From positions 2,852,001-2,916,000 of the forward strand of contig OZ250155.1 of the NCBI GenBank assembly GCA_965237775.1: DNA of 64,000 bases. Direction: 5' to 3'. The stretch is from CATOSP01 sp965237775. Lineage in GTDB: Bacteria > Chloroflexota > Dehalococcoidia > Lucifugimonadales > UBA3495. The stretch's first letter is position 1. The number at the start of each line of letters is the position of its first letter. Below are positions 25,392 to 33,975 of the stretch, piece after piece. The notes beneath the pieces are model-generated. The model was given only the letters and a program-made list of their open reading frames with translations. It was not told where the DNA came from and did not search any database. Position numbers and translations under genes: made by a program.

Positions 25392-28295
25392 ATGCCCAAC
25401 CAGACCGAACCCAACGCCAACAACGTTCTCGGCGACCTCCTCCGCGCCATGATGCCCGGCAGCAGGGTACTGTCCGAGAACACCCAGACCTTCCCCGCCC
25501 ATCCCGGCCAGCACGCCGACGTGCTCATAACCGCGCCGGGCCGCTCCCCCGTGGTCGTCGAAGCCGAGTACGAACCCGCCCCCGAGGCGGAGCAGGACGC
25601 GGCCCAACGCCTGGGCCTCCGGGTAGCAGGCGAGTCCCGCACCATCGAGGCGGCCATAGCCCTGCGCTACCCTGTGTCAGTCCGTGACTCCTACAACGTA
25701 TCGCAGGCCGTCGCCGACGCCCGCCTCTCCTATTGCGTCCTCTACGAGGACGGCAGCCGCTTTCCAGCGTCCGGCTGGCTCGAAGGCTCCGTCACCGACC
25801 TTGCTGACCTTGTCCGGCTGGTCTCCGTCCCCCAGAAGGAAGTGGACCTCGCCGCTGACACCCTGCAGGACGGCATCGAAAGGGCCGCGGTCATCCTGGA
25901 CGAACTCGAAGACCTGAATCCCGTCACCGCCAGGGAGATCGCCCGCCTCCTGGGAATGTCCGACGTTCCCCAGACCCGCCGGATGGCCTGTGCGATCGTC
26001 GCCAACGCCCTGGTATTCCACGAGCGCATCGCCGGAAAGCACGAGGGGGTCAAGCCCCTCAACCTCGTCTGCGGCCCCGAGGTCGCGAACCCTCAGGCCG
26101 AGACCCTAGCCGCCTGGGCAACTATCCTCAAAATCAACTACTGGCCCATCTTCGCCATCGCCAGGGACATCCTCGGACAACTCGACTCCGGCCACGCCAG
26201 CCAGGTTCTGGCCGTGTTGGGAGACACCGCCCAGCAGGTGCAGTCCGCCGGCGTCGCCCACGCCCACGACCTCACCGGCCGCATCTTCCAGCGGCTCATC
26301 GCCGACCGCAAGTTCCTGGCCACCTTCTACACCCGCCCCGAGTCCGCCGCCCTCCTGGCCCGGCTAGCCGTAGCCAAGTTACAAACTCCCGGTTCGGAAA
26401 TAGACTGGTCCGACCCCGAGGCCATCGGCAAGCTGCGCATCGGCGACTTCGCCTGCGGCACCGGCGCGCTCCTGTCCGCGGTCTACGAGCAGGTGGCTGC
26501 CCGTCACCAGCGTGCCGGTGGAGACCTCGCCGCGCTTCACCCGGTGATGATGGAAGAGGTCCTCTACGGCTGCGACGTCATGCCCTCTGCCGCCCACATC
26601 ACCAGCGCCACCCTCTCCGGCGTCCAACCCGACATCACCTTCAACAAGTCCCGCATCTACACCATGCCCTACGGCCGCCAGTCCGACGGCACGGTCAGCA
26701 TCGGTTCCCTGGAGTTGTTGCAGCCCTCCCAGGTGCTCACCCTGTTCAACACCAACGACCCGGCCCTCCGCACCGGCAGCGTCGGAGAGGAGACCGCCGC
26801 CCAGATCAACGTCGATATACCCGACGGGACTTTTGATATTGTGATAATGAACCCGCCGTTTACTCGCGCCACCAATCACGAGGGTGACCATGCCGATGTT
26901 ATTAACCCGGCCGTCGCCGCGTTCAGCTCCACGGAAACCGATCAGAAGGAAATGGGCGACCGGATTAACACACTGGGCAAGGGTACTTGCTACCACGGCA
27001 ACGCCGGAATAGCGTCGGCTTTTGCGGGGTTGGCAAACAAAAAGCTAAAACCAGGGGGCGTGCTGGCCCTTGTTCTACCGTTGTCTGCCGCCGCAGGACT
27101 GTCTTGGGCGGGTTTCAGAGGGATGCTCGCACAGGGATACAACGATTTGACTGTGCTGAGTATCGCCGCTAACGGCAATGATATGTCCTTTTCCTCTGAC
27201 ACTGGTATGGCAGAGTGTTTGGTAATTACCCGTAAACTCAAGAATGAGCATACGAATCTGAGGGCAGACTTCGTATCGCTGGAACGTCGCGCCAAGGGGT
27301 TTGCTCACGCCGGTTCTATAGCAGCCAATCTCATTGGTCAGGGTCAGACACGTCGGATAGAAGATGGTCCTTACGGCGGAACTGCGTTGAGGATTGGTGA
27401 AGAACTAGCCGGAGAAAGAATGACCGCGCCGTTCGACACGGATGGCACGGTATGGGGCAGTGTTCGCCTATCCGACTACTCAGTAGCGCAAACCGCCTAC
27501 GCGTTATCTCAGTCCAAGTTGTGGTTGCCTGGTTATTCAGCGGCGAATGATGTGAAGTTGGTAGAGATAAACAGTTTGGGCAAACTTGGTCTTGTTGACC
27601 GCGACATCATTGGCCCCCCACCGCGTGGTCCATTTGACAAAGTATCACCCAGCCCTACCGCTACGTACCCCGCTTTGTGGAACCACAATGCCAAGAATGA
27701 AACCCGAATAGTCTGTGAACCTGATTCACAGTTGAATGCGCGTATAGGCATGGAGGAAAAAGCCGACACAGTCTGGCAAACTGCCAGCCGATGCCATTTG
27801 AACCGAGATTTCACTTTCGGGTCACAGCCCCTTGCAGTCGCGTTTACTGAACGGGAATCAACAGGTGGCAGGGTGTGGCCCAACGTAACCTTTGAGGATA
27901 AACGTTGCGACTATACTTTCGCTGTATGGGGCAACAGTACTCTGGGACTATTGTCCTACTGGTGGCACTCTTCCAGGCAACAGTCCAGCAAAGCATCCAT
28001 TACCATCCGCGCTGCCGAATCCCTCCCCGTCCTGGACTTCCGCGTCCTCAGCGACGACCAGCTTGCCACCGCCGAGGCCATTTTCAACGACTTCCGGGAC
28101 CGGGAGTTGAAACCCGCCTACCTGGCCGACGCCGATCCCAACCGCGCCCTCCTCGACCGCCGCGTAATCTGCGAATTGCTCGGCTTCGACGAAAGCGTAT
28201 ACGAGGGAGTGCGCCGTCTCGCCGCCAAGTGGTGCGCCGAACCCTCCGTCCACGGCGGCAAAGCCCGCCCCAAAGACGCCACGCTGGTGATGTAG
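25392..28295 (+). CDS. Large N6-adenine-type DNA methyltransferase (restriction-modification)
   Basis: A 967-residue protein. The N-terminal 150 residues (ADVLITAPGRSPVVVEAEYEP) look like a PD-(D/E)XK-related or R.HindI-type N-domain as in type IIG/Eco57I-like enzymes, although a complete nuclease motif is uncertain. Residues 310-500 form the methyltransferase: DFACGTG (352-358, AdoMet site) and NPPF (487-490, catalytic). The C-terminal half should contain target recognition. Around 26820-27960 the third-codon GC falls markedly compared with both flanks, indicating a mosaic gene. No separate restriction or specificity subunit is adjacent, so it may act alone as a methyltransferase or combined enzyme. 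It lies inside the repeat-bounded island. Confidence 0.8.
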   Translation: MPNQTEPNANNVLGDLLRAMMPGSRVLSENTQTFPAHPGQHADVLITAPGRSPVVVEAEYEPAPEAEQDAAQRLGLRVAGESRTIEAAIALRYPVSVRDSYNVSQAVADARLSYCVLYEDGSRFPASGWLEGSVTDLADLVRLVSVPQKEVDLAADTLQDGIERAAVILDELEDLNPVTAREIARLLGMSDVPQTRRMACAIVANALVFHERIAGKHEGVKPLNLVCGPEVANPQAETLAAWATILKINYWPIFAIARDILGQLDSGHASQVLAVLGDTAQQVQSAGVAHAHDLTGRIFQRLIADRKFLATFYTRPESAALLARLAVAKLQTPGSEIDWSDPEAIGKLRIGDFACGTGALLSAVYEQVAARHQRAGGDLAALHPVMMEEVLYGCDVMPSAAHITSATLSGVQPDITFNKSRIYTMPYGRQSDGTVSIGSLELLQPSQVLTLFNTNDPALRTGSVGEETAAQINVDIPDGTFDIVIMNPPFTRATNHEGDHADVINPAVAAFSSTETDQKEMGDRINTLGKGTCYHGNAGIASAFAGLANKKLKPGGVLALVLPLSAAAGLSWAGFRGMLAQGYNDLTVLSIAANGNDMSFSSDTGMAECLVITRKLKNEHTNLRADFVSLERRAKGFAHAGSIAANLIGQGQTRRIEDGPYGGTALRIGEELAGERMTAPFDTDGTVWGSVRLSDYSVAQTAYALSQSKLWLPGYSAANDVKLVEINSLGKLGLVDRDIIGPPPRGPFDKVSPSPTATYPALWNHNAKNETRIVCEPDSQLNARIGMEEKADTVWQTASRCHLNRDFTFGSQPLAVAFTERESTGGRVWPNVTFEDKRCDYTFAVWGNSTLGLLSYWWHSSRQQSSKASITIRAAESLPVLDFRVLSDDQLATAEAIFNDFRDRELKPAYLADADPNRALLDRRVICELLGFDESVYEGVRRLAAKWCAEPSVHGGKARPKDATLVM

Positions 28296-28338
28296 GTTAG
28301 GTTGACGCCCTCAGACATGGACTGCGCCCTCGGACTCT

Positions 28339-28493
28339 CTACCTAGAGGCGGTGGTGCGCCGGGAGCGCCGCGGCGCCTCCCGCGGTGTCAGCATCCGAG
28401 TGGCCCGGGGCCTCTACCACCGGCCGAGCACCTTCCGGAGCCGACCCATAGAGTGGGAGGAGACGGTCCACGCCGACACCGGTATCCCGGGCC
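28339..28493 (+). repeat. Long direct repeat, right copy (155 bp)
   Basis: Second copy of the segment at 23109-23263, same orientation, 5230 bp away. It starts 44 bp after the methyltransferase stop and continues into the missing 3' part of the PH-like gene. Confidence 0.75.
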
Positions 28494-28692
28494 GCACGAC
28501 CAAGCATATCCACTTCGCCGGGAGCCAGAAGCGTCCCGTATCCGCTACGATCGGATCGTGGCCTTCGACCCCTAGGAGGACAGGTCCGGGATCATGCGGG
28601 ACGCGCAGACGGCGAAGCCCCAGGCCTTCCGGACCGGCGACGGCTGGTTCGCCTACAACCCGGCCGCCAACCAGGCCCATCTCCAGGAATGA
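28339..28692 (+). pseudogene. Orphan 3' part of the PH-like gene, frameshifted and with a stop
   Basis: The frame reads EAVVRRERRGASRGVSIRVARGLYHRPSTF, TTKHIHFAGSQKR, then loses phase near 28527. In the next phase it continues RIRYDRIVAFDP, a TAG (28574-28576) and then SGIMRDAQTAKPQAFRTGDGWFAYN to the TGA at 28692. It has no N-terminal part. It supplies the C-terminal half that the gene at 22711 lacks, with the 155-bp segment present in both. Confidence 0.7.
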
Positions 28693-28942
28693 GCCACTGA
28701 CCTCACTCCGCGCCGCGGCGTCTGCCCCGGGAAAACTGCCCGGCCCGCGCCCTCCCCCGCCGCGGGCCGGGCAGTGCCGGAGGGAGGCGGGCATGCGGCA
28801 GAACCGACCACCCCCGAACACGGACAAAGCCCCTGGAGCCTGACACGGGGAGAAATGGCCCTGGGGATGGGCATCTTCATCATCCTGTACGTGATTGGGG
28901 CCGGCCGGCTGGTCTGGGACGGGGCCTTCCTGGATCGAACGT
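28693..28942 (+). other. Intergenic; possible small membrane-protein start
   Basis: A plus-strand frame from GTG 28774 encodes a plausible membrane segment (EMALGMGIFIILYVIGAGRLVWDGAFLDRTF) but then runs into the 3' end of the metallopeptidase gene on the other strand. It could be a truncated small membrane protein; confidence is low. Confidence 0.3.
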
Positions 28943-30814
28943 TCAACGGTGGTACCAACGCCGCTCAGCCTCTCCAAGAGCCTCCGGTATGTGGGCAAAG
29001 GCAGCTCTCACGTCCTCAAGCCCCAGGGGCGGGTACGCCCTGGCCTGGGCGGTCGCCGCCAACGCACCGGCGCCGCGGCGAAACGCCTCAGGACCTCCCT
29101 CATCGTAAAGAGTGAGCATGAACAGCTCTCCCAGATTATAGGTGCACCAGTCAGCCACCGAACCCTGAGGGGTGGCACCGATGGTATCCACAATCTTCCC
29201 ACCGCCGCTGCACGGACGACTGCGAGGAGAGGGTGTGACCCCCGCCCCGTCCGCTTCCATCAAACTGGTCAGCGCCTGGGCAAGGCCCTCGTCGATCCAG
29301 CCCTCGTTCCCGACGAACCAGTAGTGGACCAGCTCGTGCTGGGTCCAGTGGAATTTCGCCGGCGCCGCATACCCCGGCGGGTGGATGATGCTCACGCCCA
29401 CGTTGCCGCCCGTGGCCGGCGAAGGAAGCCCACGGCCATAGTGGACCAGCACATTGGCAGTGGGCAGGGGGGTTTCAAGGTACTCCTCAAGCCAGCCCAG
29501 CCATTTTTCAATGGAGGGCTGGAGATGGCCGGTCTCCGCCGGACCTTCCGTCGCCACCGTGATGCTGACGGGCCCGGAGAGGGGCAACCGGCCCTCCGAA
29601 GTGGTCAGGTGCAACAGCCCGGGTTCCAGCGTCCTGGCGGCGCTGCCTCCGAAGGACACGCTGCCGTAGGCCAGGGCCACCGCGTGAGTCTGCCCGTCAG
29701 TTATCCCGCCGGCCAGGGACGAATGGGCCATGACGGAGTCGACCGCCGCCGGGTCCCGGATGCTGAGGTACGCCAGGGCGGCGACGGCGCCGGTGTCGGC
29801 CGGCTCGTGGCTGGCCATGAAGGGCATTTCCATAATGCGGCCCACCAGAGCGGGATTGTAGGCCCACAGCTGGCTCAGACGGTCCGCCGTCTCCCGGCGG
29901 GCCCTGGTTGGGTCCTCCCCCAACCACTCCCGGACCGGTGAGGACGCCGCCGCCTCCCCTCCGTAGAGCGGCTCTCCAAAAACGCCGCCGCCCGATTCCC
30001 AACACTCCTCTATTCCAAGGACTGCCTTCCCAAAACCCTCAGGAACACCGGAACTCATGGCATCGACCAACGCCGCGGAGCCCCCGGCTCCTTCAAGAAC
30101 GCAGAGCATCGTATCGTGGTCCCAGACGGCGGAAAGGCCCATCGCCCGGTACTCGCCGGGAGTGAGACACTCGCCAACCGTAAAGCTGGTGGACAGCAGA
30201 ATTCCCAAGACACGGTCCTGCAACACTCCAGGGGCCGCGCCGCCAAGAGACTCGCTCAAAACTCCACGGAGCGCAGGCCCGGTGGGGGATTCGTCCAGGC
30301 AATCCACGGCTCCCAACAGAATGCCGGAAGAGTCCACCCGCGGGTCAAGGTAGACCATCCGGTTCAGACTGCGGTCAGAGAGACAGGGCAAAACGCTGGC
30401 CGCGCCCGGGGCGCCGGCGGCCAGCCAACCCACGCCAAGGGAGATGTCATACCCACCCAGGCAATCCCGCTCCGCATCGCTCAAATACGATGGCAACCCA
30501 TGCCCGCCCAGGGGCAGGCTGGCGGACTCAGCAGCCGGCGCCTCCAGCGTGGGACTCACAGGCAGTCCCTCCGTAGCCGGCGGGATTGGGGAAGCCGCCG
30601 GCAGCGCCGGGGTCTTCAGGGGAGAGCGGCCGGGAACCGCGCTGTCCGGCGAGCCCGCCGCAGGAGGTCCCAGACCTTCGGCGCCAACAGCCGACGTTGG
30701 CTGAGGAGCCGCCCGGGGCGCCTCCTGAACCTCCCGGGCCGCTTCGCCGCCGCAGGCCGGACCCCCGACCAACAGGAACAATCCCAAAACCAGGGCAGTC
30801 TTCCAGAAGAACAT
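28943..30814 (-). CDS. Lipoprotein with HEXXH zinc-metallopeptidase (gluzincin-like) domain
   Basis: A 623-residue protein. An N-terminal signal ends in the lipobox GGPAC (Cys21), followed by a Pro/Ala-rich linker to about residue 100. Residues 105-330 contain several Cys and tandem helical units of the 'DRSLNRMVYLDPRVDSSGILLGAVDCLD' kind. Near residue 488 the motif HELVHYWFVGNEGWIDEGLAQ provides HEXXH plus the downstream Glu typical of gluzincins (M1-like). The peptidase is presumably displayed outside the cytoplasmic membrane. The gene is minus-strand, downstream of the two-component genes and separated by about 230 bp; common regulation is possible but not shown. Confidence 0.75.
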   Translation of the reverse strand: MFFWKTALVLGLFLLVGGPACGGEAAREVQEAPRAAPQPTSAVGAEGLGPPAAGSPDSAVPGRSPLKTPALPAASPIPPATEGLPVSPTLEAPAAESASLPLGGHGLPSYLSDAERDCLGGYDISLGVGWLAAGAPGAASVLPCLSDRSLNRMVYLDPRVDSSGILLGAVDCLDESPTGPALRGVLSESLGGAAPGVLQDRVLGILLSTSFTVGECLTPGEYRAMGLSAVWDHDTMLCVLEGAGGSAALVDAMSSGVPEGFGKAVLGIEECWESGGGVFGEPLYGGEAAASSPVREWLGEDPTRARRETADRLSQLWAYNPALVGRIMEMPFMASHEPADTGAVAALAYLSIRDPAAVDSVMAHSSLAGGITDGQTHAVALAYGSVSFGGSAARTLEPGLLHLTTSEGRLPLSGPVSITVATEGPAETGHLQPSIEKWLGWLEEYLETPLPTANVLVHYGRGLPSPATGGNVGVSIIHPPGYAAPAKFHWTQHELVHYWFVGNEGWIDEGLAQALTSLMEADGAGVTPSPRSRPCSGGGKIVDTIGATPQGSVADWCTYNLGELFMLTLYDEGGPEAFRRGAGALAATAQARAYPPLGLEDVRAAFAHIPEALGEAERRWYHR

Positions 30815-31041
30815 ACCGGCGCCTCCATATGGTCATTCGCCTTTTCCACATTCCCATTCTATGTCGGTATCCCTGGGTTTCGGTTGGTCGCCGGAGTTTC
30901 GCAATTTTCTCCGGTTCCGGACAATCCCATCAGGGGACGGAAAAGGTATCAAAGAGCCAGCCCGCCGGCCAAACCACGACTGGGCGGCCAACCATCACGT
31001 TCCACAACCGGCTCAGGGCCCGGTGCAGTCAGGTGGACCCT

Positions 31042-31734
31042 TCAATACGGAGCCTGGTTGGAAGAGGGTCCGCCGCCATCGTCCACCAGGCCGATGCGCA
31101 CCGCCCAGAGCACCAGCTGATGCCGGGTCTTGAATCCCAGCTTCCTCTGGACGGCGGAGACGGCATTGCGCACCGTCAACCCGCTGTTGTCCCTTATCTC
31201 ACCGATCTCCTGATAGGTCAGACCCCCGGCAAACAATCTCAGGATCTCCCTCTCACGGTCCGTCAGGGTCTCCAACAGCTGGGAGCCGGCGTCAGCCGAT
31301 GGGCTCCGCACCGCCCGGGCCAATCGCCTGGCCGCGCTCCCCGGAATGCGGAACTCGCCCAGAGCGACCTCCCGCAGCGTCGCCAGGAGCTGCTCCTTGC
31401 CGGAATACTTCTGAAGATACCCGGTGGCGCCGGCGGCTATGGCCCTGACGATGGCATCCTTCTCGTTGGAAGCGGTCAGCATCAGCACCCTGGTCTCGGG
31501 CAACAGGTCCGTAATCCGCCGGCAGGCCTCGATGCCGTCCATCACGGGCATGATCACATCCATCACGATCACGTCAGGGGAGACTTCCACCACCTTGCTC
31601 AGAGCCTCCTCTCCGTCCGCCGCCTGGGCCACCACCTCGAACTCCCCGGTGTGCTCCAGGGCGTCCCGAAGCAGGTCGCGCATGATGGAGTGATCGTCAA
31701 CCAGCATCACCCGGGTCCGAGCAGCAGCAGTCAT
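31042..31734 (-). CDS. NarL/LuxR-type response regulator
   Basis: A 230-residue protein. The receiver domain covers residues 8-125, with acidic DD at 13-14, the phospho-acceptor Asp59 (VIVMDVIMP), Thr in LMLTAS and Lys in YLQKYSG. The LuxR HTH (160-215) reads LTDREREILRLFAGGLTYQEIGEI. The ATG directly follows the stop of the sensor kinase (TGAATG), so the two are translated together and form one phosphorelay. Target genes are unknown; the metallopeptidase downstream is one candidate. Confidence 0.9.
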   Translation of the reverse strand: MTAAARTRVMLVDDHSIMRDLLRDALEHTGEFEVVAQAADGEEALSKVVEVSPDVIVMDVIMPVMDGIEACRRITDLLPETRVLMLTASNEKDAIVRAIAAGATGYLQKYSGKEQLLATLREVALGEFRIPGSAARRLARAVRSPSADAGSQLLETLTDREREILRLFAGGLTYQEIGEIRDNSGLTVRNAVSAVQRKLGFKTRHQLVLWAVRIGLVDDGGGPSSNQAPY

Positions 31735-32964
31735 TCACGTTCCTCCATTGAATGCGCGGTGCGGGATCACACAGACCAGGGAAGTTCCCCCGCCAGCTCC
31801 ATCCGATGTAACCTCAAGGCTCCCGCCCATCCTCTCGGCGTCAGCCCGCATGTTCCTGAACCCATGCCCACGGGTTGCGAAGTCCGGCGGAAGCCCGATG
31901 CCGTCGTCCGAGACGGCGAGGCTCAGCTGATCTTCAGCGCAATCGAGCCTGATGACCACACTCCGGGCCTGCGCGTGCCGTATCACGTTCGTCAGCGCAT
32001 TGTGGGCGATCGAGAAGAGCAGGCTCTTGGTGATGGTGGACAGCGGAGGCTCCCGTCCCCGCTGGACCAGCTCCGCCGGTACCGAGGATATGGCGGTGAA
32101 AGTCGCGGCGTGAGCCTCCAGGACCTCGCCCAGCAGCTCCCCCCGGAACAGCTGTCCGCCGTCAATCGGGAGCCTCAAATCCCACATGGCCGACCTCGAG
32201 AGGTCCGCCACCAGCCTCAACCTGTCCCTCAAGGGCCCATTGGCCTCGTCCACTAGGTCAATCGCCCCCTCAACTCCCAATCCGACCATGTAGGCCCACT
32301 GGGCGGTGGTGTCATGGATGTTCTGGGAGATCTCGACGCGCTGGCGGTGAAGTTCCCGCTCCCGCTCCAACCCCCGCTGTCCCCGGCCCCGCTCAAAACC
32401 GGCGATGAGACCCATCGCGGCGGAAACCGCATACAGCGACAGGACCCGGTAGAAGAGGCCCTGTTCCTCCTTGGCGGAGAAGTCGATCCCCGGTTCAACC
32501 GCCACGCTGAGCGCCGAATAGATGACGGCCGCCATGGTGGTCCAGACCATGACCAGCCGGGGGGCCGTGAACACCCAGGCAAACACCGCCACCGCGAAGT
32601 AGTACATCGGGAAGTAGGGACTGCTGAAACCGCCGGAAAGGGAGACGCTGAAGGAAATCGAGGCAACGTCCATGGCGCTCAGGGCCAGCATCCAGACGGG
32701 CTTCACGGTCCCGCTGCGGCGGACCAGAAAGTAAACGTACCCGTTGACGGCCATCAGGCCCAGGGCATAGAGGGTGTTCAGGATATGGCTGAGAGCGCCG
32801 TAGTCGATGCGGTACTGGACTTCCACCAGGCAGAAGGCCAGCGCAGACCACCGGATCCACATCGACACCCTGGCGGCGTGCATCAGTTCCTCGGGAACGC
32901 TCCCTTCGACACCTCCGAACAGCACCAGGAATCTTCTGGCGGCAATGTGGACCGCACTCATCAC
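31735..32964 (-). CDS. Membrane sensor histidine kinase (NarX/DesK type, HisKA_3)
   Basis: A 409-residue protein. Residues 35-190 contain about six hydrophobic segments with no sizeable extracellular domain, so it probably senses a membrane or intracellular cue. After a coiled coil (190-210), the HisKA_3 box ISQNIHDTTAQW places the phospho-acceptor at His217. The ATPase domain follows with the N box HNALTNVIRHAQA, G1 DDGIGLP and G2 GHGFRNMRADAERMGG. It phosphorylates the regulator encoded directly after it. Confidence 0.9.
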   Translation of the reverse strand: MMSAVHIAARRFLVLFGGVEGSVPEELMHAARVSMWIRWSALAFCLVEVQYRIDYGALSHILNTLYALGLMAVNGYVYFLVRRSGTVKPVWMLALSAMDVASISFSVSLSGGFSSPYFPMYYFAVAVFAWVFTAPRLVMVWTTMAAVIYSALSVAVEPGIDFSAKEEQGLFYRVLSLYAVSAAMGLIAGFERGRGQRGLERERELHRQRVEISQNIHDTTAQWAYMVGLGVEGAIDLVDEANGPLRDRLRLVADLSRSAMWDLRLPIDGGQLFRGELLGEVLEAHAATFTAISSVPAELVQRGREPPLSTITKSLLFSIAHNALTNVIRHAQARSVVIRLDCAEDQLSLAVSDDGIGLPPDFATRGHGFRNMRADAERMGGSLEVTSDGAGGGTSLVCVIPHRAFNGGT

Positions 32965-33625
32965 AGGATTTTTCCAGCCCCCTTGTACATGAAGGTCTTG
33001 GGCGTTTTCCCGGTAGCTCCAAGCGGATAGCGAGACACTGCAATCAATCTAACCCGGTAAAGAGGCGCCAACAAGATGTCAAAACAACCAACTCTTGTGT
33101 GTGCAAACCACGCCAGAGGGCTCCCGGCGGGGTGCGGGAGCTCCCAGGGTGGACCGGCCGGAGCGATGGGAGGGGGAGACCTCACAGGGCCGGGACAAGT
33201 GCGGCGGGCGGCGGCTTGAGGGGCCCCGGGCCGCCCGCGCCAGACCGGGGTGTCCCACACGACCCCGCGTGACTTCAAGGCTGTCTGCGAGCACGGCCGG
33301 CAGGGCGCCCAGGAGCCGTACCAGGACGGGGAGGGTTCCCCTTCGGCATGGTTCCGGCGCACCGCGTTGCCTGCGCCTTGTAAACGCACAATGACGATGA
33401 TATAAACACACTCGCCGATAAGATTAAACACACACTTGGCCCAAGGGAGTCACGGGGCCCGTCCGTGAGCCCACGCCCAGGATGCCCCCGGGCCTCTCGT
33501 CCGCGCTGGCGGAGACCGGGCTCCGGCATGGAACCCGGAGTTGCCACTGGAGCAAAACGGGGACCGGGCAGCGAGAGGCAAAATAGAGACGATTTCAAAA
33601 TCAAAAGCCGCTCACCATCAGGCCC
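32965..33625. other. About 660 bp without a confident gene
   Basis: This interval lies upstream of the sensor kinase and should contain its promoter. Frames in the region are low-complexity Arg/Pro/Gly sequences with no motif. Confidence 0.4.
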
Positions 33626-33943
33626 AGGCTGGAGCACAGGTCCGCCCGGCAGGGCCGCACCTTCATGGCGGTCCCCGCTCCTCACACAAGCCTGACCCGC
33701 GGGCACCGGGACCAGCTCAACCGGAACACCTTCCGGTGCACAGCCTATGGCCACACCGCGGACGCGGAGGTCAACGGAGCGGAGAACATCCGGCGCCAGG
33801 GTCTTGCGGACCCGCCGGCGCGCCGCCGGAGGGCTCCAGGTGAGCCAGCAAGCGAAACCGTCTCCAGCCCCAGGGCTGGCAGCCGGGACGGCCCTGAACA
33901 CTGGAACGCAGGTCCAGTTCCTGGCCTGAATCCTGCAATTGAC
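33626..33943 (+). pseudogene. TnpB C-terminal remnant (IS200/IS605 or IS607 type)
   Basis: The plus frame reads LEHRSARQGRTF, VPAPHTSLTRGHRDQLNRNTFRCTAYGHTADAEVNGAENIRRQGLA. This is the zinc-ribbon and catalytic C-terminus of TnpB, where intact copies have CxxCG...CxxCG and D-x-N-A-A-x-N-I. Here three of the four Cys positions are replaced (LTRGH, CTAYGH), so the copy is dead. No upstream TnpB sequence was recognised. It sits 30-350 bp before the first giant gene. Confidence 0.65.
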
Positions 33944-33975
33944 TCTTCTCAAATACAGCGCCGGTTACGAGGAAT

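Noticed and set aside
30116..32256. Plus-strand frames (334 and 556 codons) opposite the metallopeptidase and two-component genes
   Set aside because: The minus strand carries clear lipobox, HEXXH, receiver and kinase motifs; the plus frames have none.
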